Source of the DNA: a virus
Direction: 5' to 3' (one strand)
Length of the DNA: 32,068 bases
Virus record (IMG/VR): IMGVR_UViG_3300045963_000138
Span: 1 to 32,068 of that record
Position 1 is the first letter of the stretch. Every line of letters begins with the position of its first letter. Shown here in pieces: positions 1-8,063 of this stretch. The position numbers and the translations under genes are program-made. The notes beneath the pieces were generated by a model. It was given only the letters and a program-made list of their open reading frames with translations, was not told the origin of the DNA and did no database searches.

Positions 1-139
1 TCTCGCCGCGCTGTAGTAGCGCCTTGAGCTGATCCGCAGTGCATTCGCCTGCTGACTTGATTATGGCACTGGCCAGCTTGTGCGCGCCGTCACGCCACGC
101 CAGGTCGATCAGATCGGGCGGGACATGGAAGAGGTGCAT
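1..139 (-). CDS. 5' part of a phage gene cut by the left edge (possible GNAT-like virion-associated protein)
   Basis: An open frame of 46 codons starts at an ATG that shares one base with the stop of the preceding gene (TGATG) and runs off the left edge without a stop. The translation begins MHLFHVPPDLIDLAWRDG and continues with a segment containing SAGECTADQLKALLQRG. The layout (a proline, then ID..W, an alanine-rich helix, a Gly-Glu-Cys-Thr turn and a helix ending in a glycine) resembles the N-termini of GNAT-like proteins coded next to podovirus neck genes. That resemblance is from memory, and only the N-terminus is present, so the function is a guess. It is the next gene after the gp10-like region in the late operon. 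Confidence 0.55.
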   Translation of the reverse strand, partial: MHLFHVPPDLIDLAWRDGAHKLASAIIKSAGECTADQLKALLQRGE

Positions 140-459
140 CAGTTACCTGTCAGGGTTCGCTGTTGCAACCAAGTCCCAGGGGTTCCGCCTACTGTGCAGA
201 TCCAGCCCTCGATGACGTATTTTGCCGTGACTACGCCAAGTTCCACGGGCGCCGAGTTGCGCACCTGATCGCCCTGCGCCCAGGTTCCCGTAGTCGGCGG
301 TGCAGTCAGGGCGCCATCGAATCCCGAGAAACTGCCGGCCGCCATGCGGTTGACCTTGACAGCCGTCGCCCGGAATATCTCGGCAAGGCGGACATTCAGC
401 CGGCCTCCGTAGTCGCTGCTTGGCGATACCGGCAGCAAGGGGGATTCGTTCAGCTTCAC
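139..459 (-). CDS. Small structural-type protein downstream of the gp10-like neck protein
   Basis: A 106-residue protein starting with GTG at 459, which overlaps the stop of the previous gene as GTGA. The frame is open further upstream to 540, but that part lies inside the preceding gene, and the GTGA junction matches the style of this operon. An AAGG stretch lies a few bases upstream. The N-terminus reads VKLNESPLLPVSPSSDYGG, with a middle segment on ribosylation-free, globular-looking residues, and the C-terminus holds a GW-C-x-x-GGTPGTW segment seen in several phage virion proteins of unknown role. I recognise no enzyme motif. The position between gp10-like and downstream virion genes suggests a structural or tail accessory protein. 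Confidence 0.6.
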   Translation of the reverse strand: MKLNESPLLPVSPSSDYGGRLNVRLAEIFRATAVKVNRMAAGSFSGFDGALTAPPTTGTWAQGDQVRNSAPVELGVVTAKYVIEGWICTVGGTPGTWLQQRTLTGN

Positions 460-1901
460 CGTTTGCCCGCCTTCACGACATCCGCGACCATGCCAACGAT
501 TTCCACCGGGCCGGCGAAGGTGAAAGTCCCGTAATGCCACCGGCCAGACTGGCGCAGGTCGAAACCGCTGTCGGTCTGGCTCACTGTCTTGGTGTAAACC
601 CCAATGACAGCCGCCCCCGACCGGGTGAAGCCCGCCAGGGTTGCAGATGTCGGGGCGGTCGCATACCTCAGCCGCACACGGCGAAGCATCGATGCTTCAT
701 CGTCATCACCGATGTTGCCGGTGGTCATGGTGCTGCCAGTCGAGTCGCCTGCCAGCACGACCAACTGGTGCGCCGTCGTGAATTCTCCAGGCAGTCGCCC
801 ACCGCTCAGCCAGTATTGCGAATCGAAGGAAACAAGCGGTGCCCCGTCGAATGTGCCTGGCGCGCTGTCGAATGTTACAGACTGGTTTGTGTAGTTCAGA
901 ACGCACTCGACCGATGAATCTGCCCGGCCCCACACACGCCGGCCCATGTGGTACACGAGACACCGGTCAGGGTTTCCGGTCGTGCTGGACGTGCTCGGGT
1001 AGTAGATCCGAACGAGGTTGTTACGCCGGTCGAAGCTGCAGATGGTGCGGTAGGTGAAGTCCGGGCTGATATCGTTGAACAGGGTCTGACGAACCTGCCC
1101 CTCACAGATACCCACCGGCCTGGTGCCGTCGAAAAACCACACGTTATCCTCGCCGACGAAGACATGCGCCCCGCCGACATCACACACTGCCTCGGGGCCG
1201 ACACAGCCCACCTCGCCCGGCACTGCATCCCATTGCCAGACCACAGGGGCGCCCACGTAGGTGCCACGGTAGATCGAGTGTGACTTGTAGGCGATCACTT
1301 CCTGGCCCAGCCTGGCCGCCGCAGTGATTGCCCCGCCATCCGCCACAAGCCGGCCATTCGTGGCCTGCGTCGTCAGCGATGGTGTCCAGCTTGTGTGATC
1401 TTGGAATGCAGAGCACCACCATCCATCCGTGCGGGTTCCATACGTCCCATCGACCGTATTGAAGGCAAGCACGAAGTTCGGGGCGGTGACCACGATATGC
1501 GCCACCGGAGCAGTCGCCACATCAGCGAAAGCTGCACCCGTCGATGCCTGGATAACCTCAACGCCATTGGCTGCGACTGCGGCATTTCCAAACCCGGCGA
1601 ACGACCACCGCGAATCCACAGACCCGGTATAGCTGCCGCCCCGGCTGACATCCGTCCAGACAGCCGATACCAGCTCATAGAGCTTGGTCTGTGTGCCCGC
1701 GAAGATCCGCCGAGACCCTGTCGTTGACGTCACCACGGCCGCACCACGGGCCGACGATGCCAGGGCGCCCACCGACGACGGCGCCACACCCGAAGGCGCC
1801 CCTTCCATGCCGCGCAGGCTTGGGATTAGGCCTGTGCACGCCGTGATGATGCCGGGCGTGTTCGGGTCCGCATCTGGCGCATAGCCGGCGATCTGGATCA
1901 C
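456..1901 (-). CDS. P22 gp10-like DNA stabilisation / tail neck protein
   Basis: A 481-residue protein with GTG start overlapping the previous stop as GTGA. It is rich in beta strands, with repeated short segments ending in aromatic and glycine residues (for example VFVGEDNVWFFDGTRP and RVWGRADSSVE). This is the character of the gp10-like packaged-DNA stabilisation proteins of P22-type podoviruses, which form a hexameric plug below the portal and gp4-like adaptor. Length matches that family (about 470-500 residues). It follows the gp4-like gene directly, which is the expected order. No signal peptide or membrane segment is seen. The assignment rests on fold character, size and synteny rather than a diagnostic motif. 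Confidence 0.72.
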   Translation of the reverse strand: MIQIAGYAPDADPNTPGIITACTGLIPSLRGMEGAPSGVAPSSVGALASSARGAAVVTSTTGSRRIFAGTQTKLYELVSAVWTDVSRGGSYTGSVDSRWSFAGFGNAAVAANGVEVIQASTGAAFADVATAPVAHIVVTAPNFVLAFNTVDGTYGTRTDGWWCSAFQDHTSWTPSLTTQATNGRLVADGGAITAAARLGQEVIAYKSHSIYRGTYVGAPVVWQWDAVPGEVGCVGPEAVCDVGGAHVFVGEDNVWFFDGTRPVGICEGQVRQTLFNDISPDFTYRTICSFDRRNNLVRIYYPSTSSTTGNPDRCLVYHMGRRVWGRADSSVECVLNYTNQSVTFDSAPGTFDGAPLVSFDSQYWLSGGRLPGEFTTAHQLVVLAGDSTGSTMTTGNIGDDDEASMLRRVRLRYATAPTSATLAGFTRSGAAVIGVYTKTVSQTDSGFDLRQSGRWHYGTFTFAGPVEIVGMVADVVKAGKR

Positions 1902-2518
1902 GCGCGCACCCGCATGTCGGTGCGAATCGACAGCGTCGACCCCGATTTTTGGCCTTGCTTGTCGTTGTCAAGCAGCGCATTTTGAGCCGTGGCGAACAGC
2001 TTTCCAGCCGTGGCCATCAGGTCGCCATCCTTGAGGTATTGCCCAATCTCGATGAGCATCGCGTACAGGTATACCCCTGACGCATTGGTCAAAAGGTAGT
2101 TCGTGTCTGCATCGGCCGATGGCGTAGTGAAACGGGCGTAATAGAGAAGCTCAACGTCGTAGCTGAACGTTGGGCCGAAGATCACAGCCGAACCCTGCAC
2201 CGAATAGAACGACGGCTGCCCGGTGATCACTTGGTGCGGCGCGATCTGCTCCAGCGAGCGATATTCGAGCGTGCGTTTGACGGTGCTGGATAGGCTGGCA
2301 CTCAGCCGCTCGATCTGTAGGCAGTCGGCTGGAAGTGTGCCGTCGAATGGCGTCACCGTCGTCAGCATCGCCGCCAGGCGCATTTGATCGACAGCCAGGT
2401 CAGGCGATCCGAAGTAAATCCGCTGCTCAGCCAGATCACGGAACGTGTCAAGCAACGATGTCAGGTCCGAGCGGTTCGCCCAGGCCGCAACGGCGGTTTT
2501 GAGCTGGCCGTAGTTCAT
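1898..2518 (-). CDS. gp4-like head-to-tail adaptor (neck) protein
   Basis: A 206-residue protein whose ATG overlaps the upstream stop as TGATG. It shows the plan of the podovirus adaptor family: an N-terminal helix (MNYGQLKTAVAAWANRSDL), a beta region with ADCLQIERL, then the segment ELLYYARFTTP followed by TNYLLTNASGVYLYAMLIE and a helical tail. The LYY-x-R-x-(T/P) ... N-x-LL ... YLYA signature is typical of P22 gp4-like adaptors, which bind under the portal dodecamer and close the head after packaging. It sits between the small head genes and the gp10-like gene, as expected. Confidence 0.8.
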   Translation of the reverse strand: MNYGQLKTAVAAWANRSDLTSLLDTFRDLAEQRIYFGSPDLAVDQMRLAAMLTTVTPFDGTLPADCLQIERLSASLSSTVKRTLEYRSLEQIAPHQVITGQPSFYSVQGSAVIFGPTFSYDVELLYYARFTTPSADADTNYLLTNASGVYLYAMLIEIGQYLKDGDLMATAGKLFATAQNALLDNDKQGQKSGSTLSIRTDMRVRA

Positions 2519-2823
2519 CAGCCGATGTCCTCAAGCGGGACGATGTTCACGATGCCGGCCGCTGCTACCTGAACGGCCGCGACGAAGCCACAGCCGCCGA
2601 CGGACAACACGACAGAGTCACCCGGCTGCACGAGCACATCACCAGCGGCCGCAGTCGGCGCCGTGATGCCGATCTTGACGTATGCCGCTGCAGTCGAGAC
2701 GATCCTGATGTAGTTCGGCCGGGCGCCGCTGGCCGTAACAGGGATTGCCGCGCTCGCGCTGGTGGCTGTCGTTGCGATATTCGACCCGGTCGTTGTGACC
2801 GTGATTGCAGATTCTCGACGCAT
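2518..2823 (-). CDS. Small beta-rich protein, possible head decoration or fibre protein
   Basis: A 101-residue protein rich in alanine, valine, threonine and glycine, with no charged helices and a C-terminus ending in NIVPLEDIG. I chose the ATG at 2823 because it forms a TGATG overlap with the upstream stop; a GTG one codon earlier (2826) is also possible. The composition (ITVTTTGSNIATTATSAS and PGDSVVLSVGGCGF segments) fits a beta-sandwich surface protein. In this position, next to the capsid gene, such proteins are often head decoration proteins, but I see no family signature and the role is inferred only from place and composition. Confidence 0.6.
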   Translation of the reverse strand: MRRESAITVTTTGSNIATTATSASAAIPVTASGARPNYIRIVSTAAAYVKIGITAPTAAAGDVLVQPGDSVVLSVGGCGFVAAVQVAAAGIVNIVPLEDIG

Positions 2824-3110
2824 CACATAGCTCCGGGTGCGACCCGCAGGTCAGAAAATTCAGGGGAGTTGAACATGCGCTTGGCATGCTCCGGGTTTTG
2901 AATCCACTCACGCAGCGTGATCTTGTGGACGTTGCAGTAATGTTCAACCACCACGGCCGGCAGGACCATCTTGAGCTTGAAGTCCTTCTCACCGTGAAAG
3001 CCCTCGTTGTGCCGCGCCTTGGCGTAGTCAACGATACCGGCGACATTCTGCGTGCGGCGCACGACAAAACCCGCATCACTGTGGTCGAGATATTCGGTCT
3101 TGATCGTCAT
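2823..3110 (-). CDS. Hypothetical protein after the capsid gene
   Basis: A 95-residue protein. The frame is open upstream to 3338 but that part is the shadow of the capsid gene; the ATG at 3110 follows the capsid stop and a strong hairpin. It starts MTIKTEYLDHSDAGFVVRR and ends NPEHAKRMFNSPEFSDLRV then APGAM. The C-terminal part (an HAKRM-x-NSPEFSDLR segment) is charged and looks conserved, and a central KLKMVLPAVVVEHYCNVHK may be a helix. I do not recognise the family. It lies between the capsid and adaptor genes, so a head-completion role is plausible but unproven. Confidence 0.6.
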   Translation of the reverse strand: MTIKTEYLDHSDAGFVVRRTQNVAGIVDYAKARHNEGFHGEKDFKLKMVLPAVVVEHYCNVHKITLREWIQNPEHAKRMFNSPEFSDLRVAPGAM

Positions 3111-3125
3111 GGCTTGATGGTGGAT

Positions 3126-3154
3126 GGCCCCGCCTGATTGCTCAGAACGGGGCC
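3126..3154 (-). terminator. Strong hairpin downstream of the capsid gene
   Basis: Two 7-base arms, GGCCCCG at 3126-3132 and CGGGGCC at 3148-3154, enclose a second inner pairing (CTGA with TCAG around TTGC). There is no run of T after it on the transcribed strand, so it is not a classical Rho-independent terminator. It lies 15 bases beyond the capsid stop and 16 bases before the next start. It could be a partial terminator or an mRNA-stabilising 3' structure that raises capsid yield relative to downstream genes. Confidence 0.55.
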
Positions 3155-3168
3155 GGGTTGTCACTCGA

Positions 3169-4095
3169 TCACTGGATGTCGCGCACAGCGGCCAGACCGC
3201 GTTCCTCGCGCACCTCAAGGGCATACTCGGTTTCGAGCATGTAGTTCCGCGCGGCACCGATGCGGGCGAGTTCTTGGTCTTCCATGTCGCGCAGCACAGC
3301 CAGCGCCACGAGGTCGGGGTCGACCAAGTAAGCATCACGCGAGCGGGACATCACCCGGTTCGGCACGATCTTGAAGCTGCCGAAGTCCGACTGGTACACG
3401 TCGTAAGCCGCGAACAGCTCTTTGTCCTGCCCAGGGATGAACTTCGTTCCGTTGCCGGTGAAGGTCGAGCTGATCGTCTGCTTCATCGACGGGTGCACCA
3501 GCAGGGCCGTGACGTTGCCGCCGTTTTGGTACGCGCCGAGGATGGCCGCACGGAGCAAGGTTTCGGTGAAGGTGCGCAGGGTGCCGTCAGTCGGGCCGGT
3601 ATTGGTGAGCGGGGCAGGAGCCACACCACCGACACCCAGGCTGTTATTCGTCGCCACCCAGCCGCGCAGGCCGCGGGTCACGCGCGTGGCGCCAGTGGTC
3701 AGCGTCGGGTTTTCGAGGCACGCCAGCTCCATGTCCTTGCGCAGCTCCTTGCCCTGCTTCACGAGCTGATAGCGGATTTCGGACTTTCTGCCGGCCTTCA
3801 TCACACGCTCTTGCGTGTCTGAGATCGAGAACGTCTTGCGGCTGATCTGCGTCTGGTTGCTCAGGCGCTGCGTGACCGTCACGGCGGTGTAGCTGGCATC
3901 CGCGCCTTCAGCCACCGCGTTGGAGGCCGGCGTGGCGAGAACATCGCGCTGCCATTCATGGGTGACGGCATCGGCCTTGACCTTGTCGCACATCGAGATG
4001 AGCGGTGTATCGGTCGGTGCCGTGTTCCAGATCATTTCAACGAGGTCCTCACGATTGCCGATGGCCACGTTGGTGAGAAATGCATTTGCGGGCAT
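3169..4095 (-). CDS. Major capsid protein, SU10 family (DUF5309)
   Basis: A 308-residue protein that begins MPANAFLTNVAIGNREDL, followed by a TAPTDTPLIS segment, THEWQRD and VAEGADASYT. These are hallmark features of the SU10-type major capsid family (Pfam DUF5309): the N-terminal GNREDL, the TDTP turn, the HEWQ-D strand and the EG(A/D)-D-x-x-Y loop. It has the HK97-like fold by family knowledge. Length is typical. The scaffold gene ends 4 bases upstream of its start, which is the usual scaffold-capsid order. It forms the icosahedral shell together with the portal at one vertex. Confidence 0.92.
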   Translation of the reverse strand: MPANAFLTNVAIGNREDLVEMIWNTAPTDTPLISMCDKVKADAVTHEWQRDVLATPASNAVAEGADASYTAVTVTQRLSNQTQISRKTFSISDTQERVMKAGRKSEIRYQLVKQGKELRKDMELACLENPTLTTGATRVTRGLRGWVATNNSLGVGGVAPAPLTNTGPTDGTLRTFTETLLRAAILGAYQNGGNVTALLVHPSMKQTISSTFTGNGTKFIPGQDKELFAAYDVYQSDFGSFKIVPNRVMSRSRDAYLVDPDLVALAVLRDMEDQELARIGAARNYMLETEYALEVREERGLAAVRDIQ

Positions 4096-4098
4096 GAT

Positions 4099-5304
4099 TT
4101 ACCTTTCAGTTGCTTTGAGCCAGCGCTCCACGTCTTTCATAGTGCGGCTCGATTTCATGAATATGCGTTTTGCCTCATCGTCCCGGCCGCGTATGTTCGC
4201 GTCGCCGGATGCGAGGGGCTTGGACGTTTTCGGTGCGACATTGGCTAGTTTCTTCTTCACCGACTCGGCCGAGGCGGTCGCTTTGGAAACCACACCCTGT
4301 GCCTTCGCCAGATCCCGCAGCACAAGCAGCATGCGGTGATCAGCGATGGCGCTGATGTCGTCAGGCGTGAAACCGTATTTCACGCCTATCTCGATGGCCT
4401 GGGCGCGGAACTGTGCGCGTGCGCTTTCACTGCGCAGTTCCGGCATCACCTCCACCATCTTTTGCGATTGCTCGCGCAGATACTCTGCCTGGGCGCGCTG
4501 CTGCGTGTGCTTTTGCTGTTCAGTGAGCTGGTGCCCTTGCTGGAACAACTGCTGCATGTGCTGCATGCGCTGCTCATACAAACCTTTCTGCACGAGGTAG
4601 GTCTGCGGGTCGTTTTGAGCCAGCGACAGATCAGGCGCTTGCCCGATCATCATCTGCGCCATTTGCTGCAGGACTTGCTGACTCTGCGCAAGCTGGCTTG
4701 CCAGTTGCCCGGCTTCGCGCCAAGCCCCGTCCACCTGCTTGCGCTGCTCTGCGACCTCTTGGGTTTTCCGCGTGTAGTCCGAGTGTCGAAGGAAAGCGTC
4801 TTTCAGCTCTTTCGGCACCTTGTGCTTCTTGCCCTCGTGCTCGATTTCTTCGAGTGAGTCGTCCGCATCATCGGCGCCGTCTTCGTCTTCGGGTGCTACC
4901 CGCTTGCTCTTGGGGTCGCGCTCTTGTGGCTCGGCGTCTTCATCATCGCCGTCGCCTTCGTGCTCGTCATCGGGCTCGCCTTCGTCATCGTCGGCGGGCT
5001 CTTCCTTGGTCTTCGCCTTCTCGGGCTTTTCGGCCTTTTCAGGCTTCTTGCGCTGGTCAGGCTGGTCTTGCTCTTCGTCCGGCTCTTCGTGGTCTTGTGG
5101 CTCGGCCTTGGCGGGTTCCTGCGCCTTCTTGGCCAGGTTCTTTTCCTTGGTGGCCTTTGACCGCTCGGCTTCGCGCCGGTCGAGTTCTGCCACCGCATCC
5201 GACACAGTGCCGAACGTCTTGCCCGTTTCAACAACGGCGCCGCCACCGCCCGAGGATTCACCGTCGGGCGCCATCAGCACGAAATGCCGAAAGGCTTGTT
5301 TCAT
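4099..5304 (-). CDS. Capsid assembly scaffolding protein
   Basis: A 401-residue hydrophilic protein directly upstream of the capsid gene. Residues 1-40 are glycine-rich and short; 40-160 are extremely acidic and lysine-rich with EEPDEEQDQPDQ-type runs; 160-190 carry HEGKKHKVPKELKDAFLRHS; 190-310 are glutamine-rich and likely coiled coil; the C-terminus is basic (MKDVERWLKATER). An acidic N-terminal half, a helical Q-rich middle and a basic C-terminal helix fit internal scaffolding proteins, which bind the capsid protein by their C-terminus and leave or are degraded before packaging. The start overlaps the previous stop as ATGA. The motif before the coiled coil is common to this scaffold family in SU10-like phages, from memory. 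Confidence 0.82.
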   Translation of the reverse strand: MKQAFRHFVLMAPDGESSGGGGAVVETGKTFGTVSDAVAELDRREAERSKATKEKNLAKKAQEPAKAEPQDHEEPDEEQDQPDQRKKPEKAEKPEKAKTKEEPADDDEGEPDDEHEGDGDDEDAEPQERDPKSKRVAPEDEDGADDADDSLEEIEHEGKKHKVPKELKDAFLRHSDYTRKTQEVAEQRKQVDGAWREAGQLASQLAQSQQVLQQMAQMMIGQAPDLSLAQNDPQTYLVQKGLYEQRMQHMQQLFQQGHQLTEQQKHTQQRAQAEYLREQSQKMVEVMPELRSESARAQFRAQAIEIGVKYGFTPDDISAIADHRMLLVLRDLAKAQGVVSKATASAESVKKKLANVAPKTSKPLASGDANIRGRDDEAKRIFMKSSRTMKDVERWLKATER

Positions 5305-5492
5305 GTTTCACCAGCTTGAACAACGCGGCCCGCGTCAGGGGTATGGCAAACCCCGTCAGAGGTCACCACACAATATCTGTCTGTGGCCATCACAGGGATG
5401 CCGACATCCCGCCACCGCCACATGGTGGCATGTGCTCCGGGATGGTGAATCTGTGTCACCAACTGCCCGGCTTCGCATAGTGTATCGGCCAT
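5301..5492 (-). CDS. Small hypothetical protein before the scaffold gene
   Basis: A 63-residue protein that ends in the ATGA overlap with the scaffold start. The frame is open upstream to 5690, but that part overlaps the more convincing 5507-5812 gene in another frame, so I start it after that gene, at ATG 5492. A GTG at 5498 with a GGAA stretch 4 bases upstream is an equal alternative. Sequence begins MADTLCEAGQLVTQIHH and has tryptophans and cysteines but no known motif. No function assigned. Confidence 0.5.
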   Translation of the reverse strand: MADTLCEAGQLVTQIHHPGAHATMWRWRDVGIPVMATDRYCVVTSDGVCHTPDAGRVVQAGET

Positions 5493-5506
5493 TGTCACAA
5501 GTTCCG

Positions 5507-5812
5507 TCAGCGAGTACTGAACAGGCCGGCCAGCGGTCCCGGTTTGCGTACTGCATCCCTGATCTGCGCCTTCGCCAGCTTGCCAGTTTCCACCGTCGTC
5601 ATCATGTACGCCCGAAACTTGGTCGCCGCGTCCAGCATCTGCCGGAGTTTTTCGCGGCCTTCCGCGTCTCTTAGGGGTGAGGTCTTCCATAGCTGCACGA
5701 TCTCGTTTTCGTATGCATCCAGCGCCTCGACGATGAGCGGGTTATCAAGCAGTTCGCCCGCTTGTGCGCCGCGCGCTACTTCCATCCGAGCTTGCTTGTC
5801 TTGGTCGATCAT
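5507..5812 (-). CDS. Hypothetical helical protein in the head module
   Basis: A 101-residue, mostly helical, charged protein (MIDQDKQARMEVARGAQAGE at the start; REKLRQMLDAATKFRAYM in the second half). The ATG at 5812 overlaps the previous stop as ATGA. Small helical proteins of this type are regular in portal-to-scaffold intervals of podoviruses; the function is unknown. No catalytic motif or membrane segment is visible. Confidence 0.68.
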   Translation of the reverse strand: MIDQDKQARMEVARGAQAGELLDNPLIVEALDAYENEIVQLWKTSPLRDAEGREKLRQMLDAATKFRAYMMTTVETGKLAKAQIRDAVRKPGPLAGLFSTR

Positions 5813-6675
5813 GAGTGCATCAGCAGTAGTTCAATGTCTTCTTCATCGCGCATCGCCGAAAACATTGCCAGCAGTTGCGCATACTGCTGCGAATTGTACG
5901 CCTCGTTATATCTGTCGATCTGGCCTGACACCACAGCCCAGGATTCAAGCGCCGGCAAAGGCAATTCCAGCACCGGGCCAGCCTTGCGCAGTTCAGTGGC
6001 CGCCCGCTTGCGTTGGCTGCGGGTTGTCGGCTGCGCTGGTGTAGTTTCCTGTGCAGTCGTCGCATGCATGGCCCGTAGCGCCTCGGCTGGGTCATCAAAC
6101 GCGCGGTCGGCGCCGTCGATCTCGACGTAGTACAGGCGGCGCCTGCGCTTGGTGTTTGCCCCCGCGCCAGTGCTTGCCGATCCTGTGTCGATCAGCGAAC
6201 TAATGCTGTCTGAGCCTGGCTGAAGCGCTGCGGAGAAGTCGGTCGATGTGCTGACATTGTCGACAGCCCCAGCCAGTATGTCGGCACCATCAGAAACTGC
6301 TGCCGACAGGCTGACGGTGACACCCACCGCACCCGAGAGAGTATCGGCCCCATCCTGGATGGATGCACTGAAACCGGGCGATGAGCTGACGACATCAACC
6401 GCAGCGGCGAATATGTCCGCGCTGTCTGTCGTTGCCGATGCAAACCCGACCAGCACCGAAACAGCGCCGGCCAGGGTATCGGCGCCGTCAGTGGTCGCGC
6501 CCGCGAAGGAAACAACGGGCGAAACACTGGCGGCCAGCGTATCGGCGCCATCGGTCGCTGCGCTGCTGAATCCCGCGATGACCGAGACAGCAGACGTGAT
6601 TTGATCCGCGCCCTCTGCCAGGTTCGCCGAGAAATTAGCGGAGGCGCTGCCCCCGCTGAACAGCAGCAGCATCAT
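5809..6675 (-). CDS. Virion-type protein with seven tandem DGAD repeats
   Basis: A 288-residue protein. A short hydrophobic start (MMLLLFSGGSASA) leads into seven imperfect repeats of 21-24 residues beginning at about residues 21, 42, 63, 84, 108, 129 and 153, each with the pattern (D/E)-G-A-D-T-L-x-x-A-V-x-V, then a small-residue strand. A basic segment RRRRLYYVEIDG follows near residue 180, then a charged helical C-terminal half. The repeats suggest a stacked beta structure exposed on the virion, while the YVEIDG and helical part may be the anchoring domain. I know similar DGAD-type repeats from other phage structural proteins but not their job. Repeat number could vary by slippage. Confidence 0.7.
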   Translation of the reverse strand: MMLLLFSGGSASANFSANLAEGADQITSAVSVIAGFSSAATDGADTLAASVSPVVSFAGATTDGADTLAGAVSVLVGFASATTDSADIFAAAVDVVSSSPGFSASIQDGADTLSGAVGVTVSLSAAVSDGADILAGAVDNVSTSTDFSAALQPGSDSISSLIDTGSASTGAGANTKRRRRLYYVEIDGADRAFDDPAEALRAMHATTAQETTPAQPTTRSQRKRAATELRKAGPVLELPLPALESWAVVSGQIDRYNEAYNSQQYAQLLAMFSAMRDEEDIELLLMHS

Positions 6676-6678
6676 GGC

Positions 6679-7314
6679 TTAGATGGGCATTTCAGCCCAC
6701 TCGCACCACGCCGAGATGATGTGTGTGGTGCCGGCTGCGGTGCAGCACAGAGCCATCATCGTGCCGGGCGGGATGATCAGATCCCCCTTGTGCTCCTCCT
6801 CGTGTGAGTAGATGCCGGCGCCGGCAGCCACCGCTGCAGAGCCGCCCAGGGCGCGATACGCCGTCCCTGCCGTCGAGCCGGTCACGGCCGAGTTGTTCCA
6901 GCACTTCACCACCGACGCAGCGCCGCCGCCGACAATGTTGCTCACGGGGCTGGTCGACGCGCTGGTGATGTTGGCCGGGTTCGGAACGATGTTCCAGAGC
7001 AGCGGCCCGCCGGGCGTTCCGCTGGTGGTCGTCTGCTTGGTCTTGAGCAGATGGATGTTCCGGCCGCTGTTTGCCGGGTTGTAGATCGACAGGATGGGCG
7101 TTCCGGTGCCTGCCGCCAGCGGGCTGGCATGGGTGGCCGCCAGGGTTGCAGCATTGACAAACGCCGTGAACACGAAGCCGTTCTGGTTCAGCGTCGAATA
7201 CTGTGGAGCAGTCTCGCTGACGAGCGTTTCGTTCAGCCAGCCCTGCGCCGCGTTGTTCTGGCCGCTCTTGTTGGATTGGGTCGGGATCGCACCGGCCTGC
7301 AGTTGCACAAGCAT
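6679..7314 (-). CDS. Minor virion protein, beta-rich
   Basis: A 211-residue protein starting MLVQLQAGAIPTQSNKSGQ. It has long stretches of Ala/Thr/Ser/Gly, an asparagine-rich middle (SIYNPANSGRNIHLL) and a C-terminus with HEEEHKGDLIIPPGTMMAL and ISAWCEWAEMP. The GDLI-x-PP-G-(T)-M and W-E-W-x-E endings recall receptor-like jelly-roll surface proteins of virions, but this is inference. It lies in a block of four such proteins between portal and scaffold, 3 bases after the stop of the next gene. Confidence 0.65.
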   Translation of the reverse strand: MLVQLQAGAIPTQSNKSGQNNAAQGWLNETLVSETAPQYSTLNQNGFVFTAFVNAATLAATHASPLAAGTGTPILSIYNPANSGRNIHLLKTKQTTTSGTPGGPLLWNIVPNPANITSASTSPVSNIVGGGAASVVKCWNNSAVTGSTAGTAYRALGGSAAVAAGAGIYSHEEEHKGDLIIPPGTMMALCCTAAGTTHIISAWCEWAEMPI

Positions 7315-7324
7315 GGTTTGCCTT

Positions 7325-8062
7325 TCAGTTGTTCAAGATGGTCGGGTCAGCGCGAAGAATGCCGAGTTCGTCACGAGTGCGGAACTCGGACGACAGGATG
7401 GTGTTCATGATCCTCAATTCGAGAAGGATCAGGGTGAGCAGGTCATCGTGGGAGCGCAGCACCGGCGTCGGGTCGTTGGCGACGGTGACCGGGACCGTCC
7501 CACTGATGGCCTTGCCTCCGATCTCGTTCAGAGCGACCTGGCCATTCCCGAGCGACGTGACAGCCGGCAATGTGCCGTAGGCGATGTTCAGCGTGAACTT
7601 CGTCGTCGGGCTGGCGCCGATGTTTTCAAACTGCGCCTGAAAGTAATTGCCGTTTGCCGTATAGGCCTCTGAATACGGCACTCCGGGCGTGATCGACTCG
7701 ACGATGGTGTTGCACGGGAACTGCCCAGCCGCGTCGATAAACTCGATCAGGGTCAACTCGCCCGGCTGGTCGCTCGTGGCCAGGATTGAAATCGTCTGCT
7801 GGCTCTGGATGCTCTCGACGGCGCCGACGAAGGTCTGGCCGGCGCCGAGCTGTGTCGTGCTGCTGTTCGTGCCGTTGGCCGAGAACAAGAACAGCGTGGC
7901 GGCCGGCTGAATCGGCAGGGGGCTGGCTGTGGTGACCAGCGTCTCGGCGTTGGCGTTGCTGCCGCCGTAGTCGAGTTGGACGACCTGGGTCTTGACGCCA
8001 GCGCCAAGCCGGTCAATGTCCCGGATGTTGTCGCCGCCGCTGGAAAGGCTGTTGTCGGCCAT
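7325..8062 (-). CDS. Minor virion protein
   Basis: A 245-residue protein with start MADNSLSSGGDNIRDIDRLG. The N-terminal half is Ser/Thr/Gly-rich and beta-like, the middle contains NTIVESITPGVPYSEAYTA, and the C-terminal 50 residues are helical with RSHDDLLTLILLELRIMNT. Genes with such a C-terminal LL-x-LILLE-R helix are common beside the next protein in this type of module, where they are annotated as structural of unknown role. No enzymatic motif is seen. Confidence 0.65.
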   Translation of the reverse strand: MADNSLSSGGDNIRDIDRLGAGVKTQVVQLDYGGSNANAETLVTTASPLPIQPAATLFLFSANGTNSSTTQLGAGQTFVGAVESIQSQQTISILATSDQPGELTLIEFIDAAGQFPCNTIVESITPGVPYSEAYTANGNYFQAQFENIGASPTTKFTLNIAYGTLPAVTSLGNGQVALNEIGGKAISGTVPVTVANDPTPVLRSHDDLLTLILLELRIMNTILSSEFRTRDELGILRADPTILNN

Positions 8063-8063
8063 A

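Noticed and set aside
5301-5690. A 129-codon reading of the gene before the scaffold
   Set aside because: Its first half overlaps the better supported 5507-5812 gene in another frame and has no protein-like character; only the last 63 codons are kept.
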